DNA of 8,896 nt from Polyangia bacterium (GCA_030433055.1 JAUILJ010000270.1:1-8896), one strand, 5' to 3'; shown: positions 1 through 8,614, counted from the first letter of the stretch. Made by a program: numbers and translations. Notes: generated from the sequence alone by a model not told the origin.

Positions 1-1
1 C

Positions 2-325
2 GCCTGGGCGTTGCCGTTCTTGTACCTGACTCAGGTGAGCTACTACCTAGCTGGCGACGGCGTGAACTCCATCTTGCATCGCTTCGGGGCGCGACCGTTC
101 AAGACCGGAGACGACAGCACGAACGCCTGGTGGCTCGCTCCGCTCACGTTGGGTGAAGCCTGGCACAACAATCACCACGCGTTTCCGCGCTCCATCAAGA
201 GCGGCCTGCTGCCCTTCCAGATCGATCTGGCGTACGCCAGTTGTCGCCTCCTGGCTCTCCTTGGCTTGGCCAGAGACTTGTGGTTGCCAAGCGAGCGGGA
301 CGTGCAGGCGCGGCTCCAGCGGTAG
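2..325 (+). CDS. Acyl-CoA (delta-9 type) fatty-acid desaturase, C-terminal fragment
   Basis: This is the last 107 residues of a gene that starts before the window; the first complete codon is at base 2 and the stop is TAG at 323-325. The fragment carries GEAWHNNHHAFP (about bases 152-187), the third histidine box (HNxHH) of membrane-bound di-iron fatty-acid desaturases. Upstream of it is an NSILHRFGARPF.TGD.STNAWWLAPLTLGE stretch, which is the usual C-terminal layout of stearoyl-CoA/acyl-CoA delta-9 desaturases. The histidines would bind the di-iron centre that introduces a cis double bond into a fatty acyl chain at the cytoplasmic membrane. The tail after the box (QIDLAYASCRLLALLGLARDLW) is of normal length for the family, so the 3' end looks intact. 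The exact acyl substrate and position cannot be told from this piece. The next gene lies about 200 bp downstream and has an unrelated role. Confidence 0.9.
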   Translation, partial: AWALPFLYLTQVSYYLAGDGVNSILHRFGARPFKTGDDSTNAWWLAPLTLGEAWHNNHHAFPRSIKSGLLPFQIDLAYASCRLLALLGLARDLWLPSERDVQARLQR

Positions 326-350
326 TCGTTCGCCTGTGCCCGTTCGAGCC

Positions 351-440
351 CAGGGCTGAGGAGCGCAGGGCTGAGGAGCGCAGGGCTGAGGAGCGCAGGG
401 CTGAGGAGCGCAGGGCTGAGGAGCGCAGGGCTGAGGAGCG
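351..440. repeat. Tandem repeat, six perfect 15-bp units
   Basis: The unit CAGGGCTGAGGAGCG is repeated six times with no mismatch and no gap, ending at a degenerate stretch beginning TTGGGCT. It begins 25 bp after the desaturase stop and ends 81 bp before the ATP-grasp start. The unit contains TGA in the frame of the downstream gene, once per copy, so the array cannot be part of that protein. The other five frames stay open, which produces spurious low-complexity ORFs here. Perfect identity of all copies points to recent expansion by replication slippage. I see no evidence for a protein or CRISPR role. Confidence 0.97.
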
Positions 441-511
441 TTGGGCTTTGCTGGGGTTTGGGCGCTAGCCAGTGCTTTTCCACCATCGAATCCCCGGCGC
501 TTTGCTATGGT

Positions 512-517
512 GGAGGG
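512..517 (+). promoter_or_regulatory. Ribosome binding site deciding the ATP-grasp start
   Basis: GGAGGG lies four bases before ATG 522. The in-frame ATG at 507 has only a T/C/G mixture before it and no Shine-Dalgarno match, so 522 is preferred. The spacing is slightly short, so 507 is not fully excluded. Confidence 0.55.
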
Positions 518-521
518 CTGC

Positions 522-2216
522 ATGGGGGCTAGACCGCGAGCGGGCAGGGCAAACACCAAGAAACAAGCCGCTCGGGCTCCTGCCAAGCGAGGAGAAAGAG
601 CCAAGCCTCGCGCGCGCAAGGCGAAGCCGCGGGAGCTGGCCCCGTATTCGCATGTGGAAAAATATCAGGCGGCGCGCGTCGGTGGCCTGAGCCCCGAGTT
701 CGAGGCGCGGTTTGCCGACCTTCAGCAGACCCTGGCTGAGCGCTGGCTGACGGTGCATGACTGGGGCAGCGGCCCGCGTGACATCGTCGTCGTCCCGTCA
801 CTGAGCCTCGATGGCTTTCAGCTGGATACGATCAAGGGCGTGATCCACTACGAAGAGCGCATGCTCTTCACGCTCGGGCTGCTGCGTCACCCAGAGGCGC
901 ATATGGTGTTCGTTAGCTCGCTGCCGATCCACCCAGCGGTCATCGATTACCATATGGGTTTGGTGGGAGGCATTCCATCAGCCCATGCCCGGGCGCGGCT
1001 GACCATGCTGTCGACCTATGACTCGGCGCCGGTGCCCCTCTCCCAGAAGATTCTCGCTCGGCCGCGCATGATGGAGCGCATCCGTCAGGTGATTCACCCA
1101 GGGCGCGCCCACCTCACCGCGTTCGCGGTCTCTGACGCCGAGCGAGAGCTCGCAGTGCGGCTGGGAATACCGCTGTACGGCGTGGACCCGAAGCTCCTGT
1201 GGCTCGGCACCAAGAGCGGTTCTCGAAGCATCTTCAAGGAGGCAGGCATCTCCCTGGCGCCGGGTGAGGAGAACCTCCACTCCGAGGCGGAGGTCGCCGA
1301 GGCGGTCTCGAGGGTCTGGGAGGAGAACCCGCGGACGCGCCGGGTGATGGTGAAGCTCAATGACGGCTTCAGCGGCGAGGGCAACGCGACGCTGAGCCTC
1401 CAGGAGCTCTCACACGTCAAGCCCAAGCTGCGGGGTGGGGGCGCGAGTCACAAGGAACGCGCCCAGGCGGTGAGTGAAGCGCTCGAGCGGCTGACGTTCG
1501 TCTCTGCAAACGAGACCTGGCCGCGTTTCCTCTCGGCAATGGAGCGAATCGGCGGCGTCGTGGAGGCGTATGTCGAAGGCCGGCACAAGAAGAGCCCAAG
1601 CGTACAGCTGCGCATCGACCCCAAGGGCGATCTGGAGGTGATGAGCAGTCACGACCAGCAGCTGGCCGTCGATGGCCAGACCTATCTCGGTTGCATCTTT
1701 CCTGCGAGCGAGGCGTATCGCCTGGGGATCCAGCGCGACGCGCTGAAGGTGGGCGCCGTGTTGCGCGATCGCGGAGTGGTCGGCCGCGTCGCTGTGGACT
1801 TCGTCACCGTGGAGACGGAGCCTGGGCGCTGGAAGCACTACGCGATCGAGATCAACCTGCGCATGACGGGCACCACTCATCCGTTCATGCTGCTCAAGCT
1901 CGCAAACGATGGCGACTACGAGCAGAAGAGCGGGCTCTACCTCACGCCTGGAGGTGAGCCTCGCTACTACGTGTCGACGGACAACCTCACGTCGCCAGCG
2001 TACGTCGGGCTCCTACCTCCAGATCTGCTCGACATCGCGTCCAAACACAAACTCCACTTCGAGCCGGGTCAAGCCACCGGAGCGATCTTCCACCTGCTCG
2101 GTGCGCTCTCACAGTATGGCAAGCTGGGCATGACCTGCGTGGGTCGCACGCCGTCAGAAGCAGAGAGCTGGGCCGAACGCGTGCGTACGGTGCTCGACGC
2201 CGAGACTCGTCGCTAG
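522..2216 (+). CDS. PGM1-related ATP-grasp peptide/amide ligase
   Basis: A 564-residue protein of the family of PGM1, the Streptomyces pheganomycin peptide ligase. Such enzymes use ATP to make an acyl phosphate from a carboxylate and join it to an amine. Visible layout: a basic, Ala/Arg/Lys-rich tail (residues 1-38); a pre-ATP-grasp domain (about 85-225, VVVPSLSLDG, then SSLPIHPAVIDYH and GGIPSAHARARL); the ATP-grasp fold with VMVKLNDGFSGEG (nucleotide-binding Lys278, glycine loop); VAVDF (Asp426) and EINLRMTGTTHP (Glu443, Asn445) as the expected metal ligands; and a C-terminal PGM1_C-like segment from about 515 (GAIFHLLGALSQYGKLGMTCVGRTPSEAE). ATG 522 is chosen because of the GGAGGG before it. 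An aspartoacylase-like hydrolase follows 127 bp later on the same strand. Substrates are unknown; no biosynthetic core peptide or other natural-product gene is visible beside it. Family assignment is strong; the reaction is inferred. Confidence 0.88.
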   Translation: MGARPRAGRANTKKQAARAPAKRGERAKPRARKAKPRELAPYSHVEKYQAARVGGLSPEFEARFADLQQTLAERWLTVHDWGSGPRDIVVVPSLSLDGFQLDTIKGVIHYEERMLFTLGLLRHPEAHMVFVSSLPIHPAVIDYHMGLVGGIPSAHARARLTMLSTYDSAPVPLSQKILARPRMMERIRQVIHPGRAHLTAFAVSDAERELAVRLGIPLYGVDPKLLWLGTKSGSRSIFKEAGISLAPGEENLHSEAEVAEAVSRVWEENPRTRRVMVKLNDGFSGEGNATLSLQELSHVKPKLRGGGASHKERAQAVSEALERLTFVSANETWPRFLSAMERIGGVVEAYVEGRHKKSPSVQLRIDPKGDLEVMSSHDQQLAVDGQTYLGCIFPASEAYRLGIQRDALKVGAVLRDRGVVGRVAVDFVTVETEPGRWKHYAIEINLRMTGTTHPFMLLKLANDGDYEQKSGLYLTPGGEPRYYVSTDNLTSPAYVGLLPPDLLDIASKHKLHFEPGQATGAIFHLLGALSQYGKLGMTCVGRTPSEAESWAERVRTVLDAETRR

Positions 2217-2343
2217 GCTTCACGCTGAACGCCACGCCCGCTCAAGCAGATCGCGTCACCCGGTGGCAGGCGAGGCTGAACGCAACGTGTGACCCCCGTG
2301 GCTCCGTGCTAGATCGCTCTCTCCCCCCACTCGAAGGCTCTCC

Positions 2344-3219
2344 GTGTTTCGTCCCCACCCAAACATTTCTGACGCCTGGATCTTGAGCAAGTCGGGCGAG
2401 CTCGAGCCGCCGGTCACCGTCGTCTTGGCGGCGCTGCATGGCAACGAGCGCTGCGGCGTCGCGGCGATTGAGAGCGTGCGCCGGGAACCCAGCCCCTTCG
2501 TCGAGCGACAGCTCGAAGGGAGCGTGGTGTTCGTCCATGGCAACCCGCGCGCCACCGAGCAGCGCCGGCGCTACACTCAGGGCGGCACCGACATCAATCG
2601 ATTGTTTTCGTACGGATACGTCGAGTCGCTGGCGCGGGAGGCGTGGACCTATGAGCACCAGCGCGCGCTGGAGCTGCGCCCGCTGATCACCGGCGCTGAC
2701 GCGCTGCTGGACATCCACTCGGCGAGCCAGCCCACGCCGCCGTTCGTGATCTGCGACGGCTCGCAGCAGGCGGTGCGCCTGGGTGGAGCAACGGGCTTCA
2801 AGGTGACGTACGGTTGGGACGGGCCAGGCATGCTCATGGATCAGGTGAGTATTGGCTCCTTGGTCTCCCAGGGGAAGCCGGCGCTCTCCGTCGAGTGCGG
2901 CCAGCACGAGGCCCCGAGCACCATGGCGTACGCGCACACCGTGCTCGATAGTTTCCTTGTGGCAATCGGCGCTCTGGCTGGTGATCTGCCTCCGACGGAG
3001 CCCGAGGTCTACCGCTTGTTCGCCCGAGTGGTGAAACCAACCCACGACTTCGTGCTTGCGCGGGACTTCGCCAGCTTCGAGCGCCTGGACGCAGGGCAGA
3101 GCCTGGGCTCCGGCCCGGGTCTGAACATCGTGATCGAGCGCGAGGCGTACCTGCTGTTGCCGACTCCCAGCGCCGAGCGCGGGGAGGACATCGTGTACCT
3201 TGCGGAGCGAGTGAGCTGA
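2344..3219 (+). CDS. Succinylglutamate desuccinylase/aspartoacylase-like zinc amidohydrolase (M14-type fold)
   Basis: A 291-residue protein with the full zinc-carboxypeptidase signature of the AstE/AspA group. HGNE (His32, Glu35) and DIHS (His125) supply the metal ligands, NPRA (67-70) and GTDINRLF (Asn85, Arg86) the substrate-binding positions, and SVECG (Glu184) the general acid/base. Members hydrolyse an N-acyl amide bond on an amino acid or small peptide, or a C-terminal residue; the substrate cannot be read from sequence. The C-terminal part (about 215-291) resembles the beta-rich domain that shapes the active site in this group. The start is GTG 2344, with GAAGG five bases before it. 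The 127-bp gap after the ATP-grasp ligase has no clear terminator or promoter, so co-transcription is plausible but not shown. Pairing of an ATP-grasp ligase with such a hydrolase is a recurring theme in amide-metabolite gene sets. Biological role unknown. Confidence 0.88.
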   Translation: MFRPHPNISDAWILSKSGELEPPVTVVLAALHGNERCGVAAIESVRREPSPFVERQLEGSVVFVHGNPRATEQRRRYTQGGTDINRLFSYGYVESLAREAWTYEHQRALELRPLITGADALLDIHSASQPTPPFVICDGSQQAVRLGGATGFKVTYGWDGPGMLMDQVSIGSLVSQGKPALSVECGQHEAPSTMAYAHTVLDSFLVAIGALAGDLPPTEPEVYRLFARVVKPTHDFVLARDFASFERLDAGQSLGSGPGLNIVIEREAYLLLPTPSAERGEDIVYLAERVS

Positions 3220-3241
3220 GCGCGCAACTGGCGGGCGCTCA
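3217..3241. terminator. Candidate bidirectional terminator hairpin between convergent genes
   Basis: TGAGCGC (3217-3223) and GCGCTCA (3235-3241) are a perfect 7-bp inverted repeat around an 11-base loop. The left arm starts with the TGA stop of the hydrolase gene. The right arm ends with the complement of the lipoprotein stop codon. No T-run follows on either side, so it is not a canonical intrinsic terminator, which is common in high-GC genomes. Confidence 0.4.
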
Positions 3242-4129
3242 CGGAGGGTCCACCCCCAGGCTCTTGTTGCCGCAATCACCCAGCGCCCCGCGCACGAACT
3301 GTGGAAAGCCCTCCCGGTCCTTCGCCTTCTCGAGCAGTGAGTCCAGGAGCGGCTCCCGCGCAGACTCTCCGGCTTCGGCGAGCACGGCGGAGTAGAAGAC
3401 CAGCACGCCTGCCAGGGTGTCGACGTAGACGGACACCGGATCGGCAGCTGGGCGGCCATCCTCGATCACGGAAGCGCCCATGGAGAGCAAGAGCTCGCCC
3501 AAGTAGTTCGGATCCGCCGTCGTCGGGAGAAGCTCGGCGATGCCTGGACATAATTCCAGGTGGATTTGCTTGCTCTGGAGGAACACCTCCGCGATCGCCT
3601 TGCGCCGCTGGGTGGCCTTCACGCTCGAAGGATCTTCGTGGGCCCCTCGGACCATGTCAGCGAGGGTGGCTAGCTCCTCGGCAGAGAGGTGGTCGATGTC
3701 CATGCCTCGGTTCACGTCGACGTGGGGCCCACAGTGGTAAGCGTCGACGTACAGGTCCACGACGCCGTTTGGACAAGGCACGCGATACAGGTCGACGATG
3801 TGACCGTCAGGGCCTGCGCCGACGTTTCCGACGCGCGCGTCTGCACCCGCTTGCTCCGCGCCCCGCAGAGGCTTGCTCCCGTCCTGGCAAAGATAGTTCG
3901 CCACGTAGGAGTAGTCGGTGCGGCCCGGACCACCGTTCATGTGACAGAGCTGCACGGGATCGTCCTGACTCCCTCTGCCCAGGGGAGCTTGCGTCTTAGG
4001 CGGCGCGGGCTCTGAGTCCATCGCTCCGCCGTGGTACGCGGAGCTGTGGGGCGTTGGCGTGCCGCCTCCACAAGCGTTCAACAGGAGCAACAAGGACGAG
4101 CCAAGTGTCAGTCTTCGCATCGGGGGCAT
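3239..4129 (-). CDS. Predicted lipoprotein of unknown function, cysteine-rich
   Basis: A 296-residue secreted lipoprotein. MPPMRRLTLGSSLLLLLNAC is a short Sec/lipoprotein signal: Arg5-Arg6, a hydrophobic run, and the lipobox LNAC with Cys20 as lipidation site. A GGG plus Pro/Ser/Thr-rich linker (21-58) follows, so the mature protein is probably membrane-tethered in the periplasm or at the outer membrane. The mature part has six cysteines (62, 81, 119, 133, 194, 286), compatible with three disulfides. I recognise no catalytic motif; DLYRVPCPNGVVDLYVDAYHCGPH is the most distinctive region, and residues 148-270 look helical. Start: ATG 4129 has a weak GAAG before it; ATG 4120 and a TTG further upstream are alternatives, and the signal peptide works with either ATG. 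It converges with the hydrolase gene (19 bp between stops) and faces away from the mmsA operon. Function unknown. Confidence 0.8.
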   Translation of the reverse strand: MPPMRRLTLGSSLLLLLNACGGGTPTPHSSAYHGGAMDSEPAPPKTQAPLGRGSQDDPVQLCHMNGGPGRTDYSYVANYLCQDGSKPLRGAEQAGADARVGNVGAGPDGHIVDLYRVPCPNGVVDLYVDAYHCGPHVDVNRGMDIDHLSAEELATLADMVRGAHEDPSSVKATQRRKAIAEVFLQSKQIHLELCPGIAELLPTTADPNYLGELLLSMGASVIEDGRPAADPVSVYVDTLAGVLVFYSAVLAEAGESAREPLLDSLLEKAKDREGFPQFVRGALGDCGNKSLGVDPP

Positions 4130-4562
4130 GGTCTTCGGTCTGGCTCCGCGCGGCAAGAAGGTCTTGGGCTACCGCCGCTCGCGATCCAGACTGACGCCGG
4201 CTCTAGCCTTGGGGCTCAGCCAGCGCCGTGAGCTGGGGTTGGTGAAAGACGTAGCGCCTCACCCCCAAACCCAGACGCGACGAACGCTGTGCTGTCTGAG
4301 ACCCCGAGTGGAGACTGTGACGCGGGCCTTACGGCCGAGAACCGAGCGTTCTTATTGGGAAAAGGCGCCGCGTTGGCACAAACGCCGGCCCGCACTTTCC
4401 GCCGGAAAGTGTCGAAATCACACGGTGAAACTCGAATCAGCCCCGGGCTGAGGAGGAGCTTCCAGCGCCACTTTCTCGACATGGGCAAGGACTCGTGAAA
4501 GCCTCCCCGATTCCCCACTCGCCGGCCCCTGAGCCGCGTGTGGGAGGACTAGGCCTCAACGC
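4130..4562. other. Divergent gene-free region
   Basis: A 433-bp spacer separates the divergent lipoprotein and mmsA genes and must hold both promoters. I cannot place a convincing -35/-10 pair on either strand. It holds the 19-bp palindrome described separately, a partial repeat of its half-site (CACTTTC, 4469-4475), and an imperfect stem (GGGTTGGTG 4236-4244 with CACC 4260-4263 and AACCC 4268-4272, one four-base bulge). It also has one isolated 11-base match, GGGCTGAGGAG (4445-4455), to the tandem-repeat unit at 351-440. Short open frames on both strands lack family resemblance and good start sites. Confidence 0.6.
4393..4411. promoter_or_regulatory. 19-bp palindrome, candidate operator for the mmsA-URC operon
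   Basis: CACTTTCCG and CGGAAAGTG are perfect 9-bp complementary arms around a single central C (4402). A one-base centre is unsuited to an RNA hairpin but typical of a site for a dimeric DNA-binding repressor or activator. It is centred 161 bp before the mmsA start and 273 bp before the lipoprotein start. A left-arm copy, CACTTTC, recurs at 4469-4475. No regulator gene lies in the window, so the binding protein is unknown. Confidence 0.5.
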
Positions 4563-6053
4563 ATGACCGAAAACAAGCACTGGGGCGTCCAGGTGCCGGC
4601 TACTCCCATCGAGTGCCGCAACCTGGTCGCAGGGCATTGGATCTCTCCGGAAACGGAGTGGCTGGACGTCGAGAGTCCGTACACCGCTCAGACGGTTGGT
4701 CGAGTGGCGCTCTCAACCGTACGGGAAGTCGACGCGGTGGTCGCGGGGGCGAAGGCCGCTGCGAGCGACTGGGCACGCACTCCGCTCAAGGAACGCACCG
4801 CGTTACTCTTTCGCTACCGCGAGCTGGTGCTGAAGCACCTGGACGACCTGTCCAATCGTGCGGCACTGGAGGCCGGAAAGACGGTCGCCGAGGCGCGGGC
4901 AGGCGTGCTCAAGGGCGTCGAAGTCATCGAGTACGCCTTGAGCCTTCAGAACGACCTGGGAGGCGCTCAGGAAGTGAGCCGAGGCGTGACGTGTGAGGTG
5001 CGACGTGAACCTCTCGGCGTCGTCGCAGGCATCACACCGTTCAACTTCCCGGCCATGGTGCCGATGTGGCTCTACCCCATCGCCGTTACCATGGGGAATT
5101 GCTTCGTGCACAAACCCAGCGAAAAAGTGCCGCTAACAGCCGTGCGTATGGCCGAGCTGATGGTGGAGGCCGGCTTCCCTGCCGGCGTCTACAGCGTGGT
5201 CAACGGTGGCCGCGCCGCGGTGGAGGCGCTGGTGGATCACCCCGACGTGAAGGCGTACGGCTTCGTTGGGTCTTCCAACGTTGCGAAGGCCGTTTACGCT
5301 CGAGCTACTTCCCTGGGGAAGCGGGCTTTGTGTCTGGGCGGAGCCAAGAACCACCTGATCGTCGTGCCCGATGCAGACCCTGCGGTGACCGTGGACGGAG
5401 TCGTGGGCTCGTTCACCGGCTGCGCCGGTCAGCGCTGCATGGCGGCCTCGTTGATGGTCGCGGTGGGCGAGGTGGATCGGCTGGTCGACGCCATCATCGA
5501 GCGCGCGAAGCGACTCGAGCTAGGCCGTGAGATGGGAGCCATCATCGACCGCGCCGCGCTCGAGCGCCTCAACAAGGCCATCGCTCGTGCCGAGAGCGAT
5601 GGAGCCAAGCTGCGGCTGGACGGCCGCGGTATCAAGGCACCAACAGAGTATCCAGACGGATATTGGCTCGGTCCCACGGTGATCGACCACGCCACGCCGG
5701 GACAGGAGTGCACCGAGGCCGAGCTCTTCGGGCCGGTGCTCACGATCGTCCGAGTAAAGACCCTGGACGAGGCGCTGGAGCTCGAAGCCAAGAGCCCCTA
5801 TGGCAACGCGACCAGCGTGTTCACCACCCGCGGCGCCGTCGCTCGCTACGTCGCCGAGCGCGCCACGACTGGCATGATCGGCGTCAACATCGGCGTGCCG
5901 GTGCCGCGGGAACCCTTCAGCTTCGGTGGCACCAAGGCATCCCGATTTGGTCAAGGCGACATCACCGGCTCAGGCGGTGTCGAGCTGTGGACGAGCCTGA
6001 AGAAGATCACCACCAAGTGGGCGCTCCAGCCCGACCAGAACTGGATGAGCTGA
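4563..6053 (+). CDS. mmsA: CoA-acylating methylmalonate/malonate-semialdehyde dehydrogenase
   Basis: A 496-residue aldehyde dehydrogenase of the MmsA/IolA/ALDH6 type, of normal family length. These cytoplasmic enzymes convert methylmalonate semialdehyde to propionyl-CoA, or malonate semialdehyde to acetyl-CoA, with CO2 and NADH. Seen: TPFNFPAM (oxyanion Asn161), HKPSEK (cofactor-binding Lys184), LGGAKNH at 258-264 in place of the usual ELGG (loss of the general-base Glu is a mark of this CoA-dependent group), and FTGCAGQRCMA with catalytic Cys292. ATG 4563 is the first plausible start; a GGGAGGA at 4542-4548 is 14 bases away, too far for an ideal ribosome site. It is the first gene of a plus-strand run, with 35 bp to the next gene. 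In valine or inositol catabolism it serves other semialdehydes; here its neighbours suggest disposal of the malonate semialdehyde left from uracil. Family sure, physiological substrate inferred. Confidence 0.93.
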   Translation: MTENKHWGVQVPATPIECRNLVAGHWISPETEWLDVESPYTAQTVGRVALSTVREVDAVVAGAKAAASDWARTPLKERTALLFRYRELVLKHLDDLSNRAALEAGKTVAEARAGVLKGVEVIEYALSLQNDLGGAQEVSRGVTCEVRREPLGVVAGITPFNFPAMVPMWLYPIAVTMGNCFVHKPSEKVPLTAVRMAELMVEAGFPAGVYSVVNGGRAAVEALVDHPDVKAYGFVGSSNVAKAVYARATSLGKRALCLGGAKNHLIVVPDADPAVTVDGVVGSFTGCAGQRCMAASLMVAVGEVDRLVDAIIERAKRLELGREMGAIIDRAALERLNKAIARAESDGAKLRLDGRGIKAPTEYPDGYWLGPTVIDHATPGQECTEAELFGPVLTIVRVKTLDEALELEAKSPYGNATSVFTTRGAVARYVAERATTGMIGVNIGVPVPREPFSFGGTKASRFGQGDITGSGGVELWTSLKKITTKWALQPDQNWMS

Positions 6054-6070
6054 GTTTGCCAGCGCCCCGC

Positions 6071-6087
6071 AAGAGAGAAGAAGAAAA
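6071..6087 (+). promoter_or_regulatory. Purine-rich ribosome binding region of URC1
   Basis: The 17 bases before the URC1 start are all purine except for none or one position (AAGAGAGAAGAAGAAAA, followed by C and ATG at 6089). It has GAGAG and GAAG cores rather than GGAGG. It selects ATG 6089 over the longer open frame that runs back to about 5663 inside mmsA. Confidence 0.6.
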
Positions 6088-6088
6088 C

Positions 6089-7331
<1,243 letters not shown>

Positions 7332-7342
<11 letters not shown>

Positions 7343-8600
7343 CGCGGACGCCATCCGCTTCCTGAACGACCCCGGCAGTATTCGTGAACGCGCCGCCTTG
7401 CTCTTCGACAGGCTAGCGCGGGGCGACTCCGAGCACTTCGAGTACCACCCGGAGAAGCTGCCTGGGGTGGGTCGGCTGGTGGCCCAGGTCACCCGCGACA
7501 ACTATCCGGATCTGAAGATTCCGTATCACGCTCGGGAGAATCACTTTCTCGCCCAGGCGAGCGAGGCTCGAGAGCAGAGCAGCACGGGCTCGCAGGGTTC
7601 GGGGGGGAGAGATCGCCTCACAAGGCTGTTCAGCGATCCGGATCTGAGCTCCGAGGAGCGAGCGCGCCGTGAGTTCGACCTCACCGTCACCAGCGTCTTG
7701 CTCGATGCTGGCGCAGGCGCCGAGTGGAGCTATCTCGAAGCAGACACCAACGAGCGCTACGCCCGCTCCGAAGGCTTGGCCGTAGCGAGCCTGCACTGGT
7801 TCGCGTCAGGTGCCTTCTCCGTCAACCCCGATCAACCGCAGCGCGCTGACGCGCGCGCACTGCAAAGCCTCACGGAAAAAGACTTGGAAGCAGGCTTTCA
7901 GGTCTCCGAGCGGAATCCGCTGGTGGGAGTGAGCGGTCGGCTTGGCTTGCTGCATGCGCTGGGGCGCGCGATCGAAGCTCACCCAGAGCTGTTCCACGAG
8001 GGCCGGGTTGGCGGGCTCTTCGACGTGCTCAGCGCCGGGGCCACTCGAGGCGAGCTGCCGGCCGAGCGCATCCTCGAGGCAGTGCTGGCCGGGCTCTCGA
8101 GCATCTGGCCCGGCCGTGAGTCGATCGGCGACGTGAACCTCGGGGACGTTTGGCGTCACTCGGGGCTCGAGCACTGCCACCCCGCGAACGGGCTGATCCC
8201 CTTTCACAAGCTCAGCCAGTGGCTGAGCTATTCCTTGGTGGTTCCACTGGAGCGCGCCGGAGTTCGGGTCACTGGACTCGAGCGTCTGACGGGGCTGCCG
8301 GAGTACCGCAATGGCGGGCTGTTTCTGGATGCCGGGGTGCTGTCGCTGAAGGACAGCGCCGCGCAGGACCAAGCGCATGCTCCAGGCAGCGAGCTGATCA
8401 TCGAGTGGCGTGCAGCCACCATCGTGCTGCTGGACCAGGTCGCCGAGCTGGTGCGCAAGGAGCTCGGGGTGACCGCCGAGGACATGCCGCTACCGTGTGT
8501 GCTCGAGGGCGGCACGTGGGCGGCCGGGCGGCGCCTGGCTCAGAACTTGCGCCAAGGATTGCCGCCGCTCCAGCTGGCCAGCGACGGCACCGTATTTTGA
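7332..8600 (+). CDS. URC4: URC4/Urg3-family (DUF1688) uracil catabolism protein
   Basis: A 422-residue cytoplasmic protein of the DUF1688 family (yeast URC4, fungal Urg3). It is needed for uracil degradation by the URC route, with an undefined chemical step. Recognisable family blocks in order: SIRERAALLFDRLARG (16-31), VTRDNYPDLKIPYHAR (53-68), TVTSVLLDAGAGAEWSY (118-134), RSEGLAVAS (145-153), NPLVGVSGR (195-203), IWPGR (258-262), VNLGDVWRH (268-276), PFHKLSQWLSYSL (290-302), TGLPEYRNGGLF (320-331), LEGGTWAAGR (391-400) and a C-terminal SDGTVF. Residues 78-93 are a Ser/Gly/Gln-rich low-complexity stretch that looks like a flexible insert. The chosen TTG 7332 overlaps URC1 by 11 bp and has AAGGGG before it; a longer open frame back to 7233 is inside URC1 and carries unrelated sequence. 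Near-certain family; the reaction is unresolved in the literature I know. Confidence 0.93.
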
Positions 8601-8614
8601 TCGCTGTATTTTGA
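8592..8614 (+). repeat. Short direct repeat spanning the URC4 stop
   Basis: GTATTTTGA occurs at 8592-8600 (the last two codons and stop of URC4) and again at 8606-8614, a 14-base period. The duplicate carries a second TGA just after the true stop. The A/T-rich pair stands out in a GC-rich region. Confidence 0.7.

Noticed and set aside
351..440. CRISPR array
   Set aside because: The units are 15 bp and contiguous with no spacers, and there is no cas gene in the window.
47..619. A minus-strand frame with repeated CAPQP units
   Set aside because: The repeats are only the translation of the 15-bp DNA array, and the rest is antisense to the desaturase and the ligase.
2242..3459. A 405-residue minus-strand open frame over the hydrolase gene
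   Set aside because: It is antisense to an enzyme with all its active-site motifs and overlaps the lipoprotein gene end; composition is Arg/Ala/Leu-rich noise.
4373..4390. Possible sigma-54 promoter beginning TTGGCAC before mmsA
   Set aside because: The -24 half looks good, but at the right distance the -12 element reads GG rather than GC, and no enhancer-binding protein gene is near.
4059..4518. Open frames of 69 to 130 codons on both strands in the divergent spacer
   Set aside because: They overlap the lipoprotein signal region or each other, lack good ribosome sites, and show no recognisable domain.
5663..6088. N-terminal extension of URC1 into mmsA
   Set aside because: The added residues are an out-of-frame, Arg-rich reading of mmsA, while ATG 6089 has a purine-rich ribosome site and gives the normal URC1 length.
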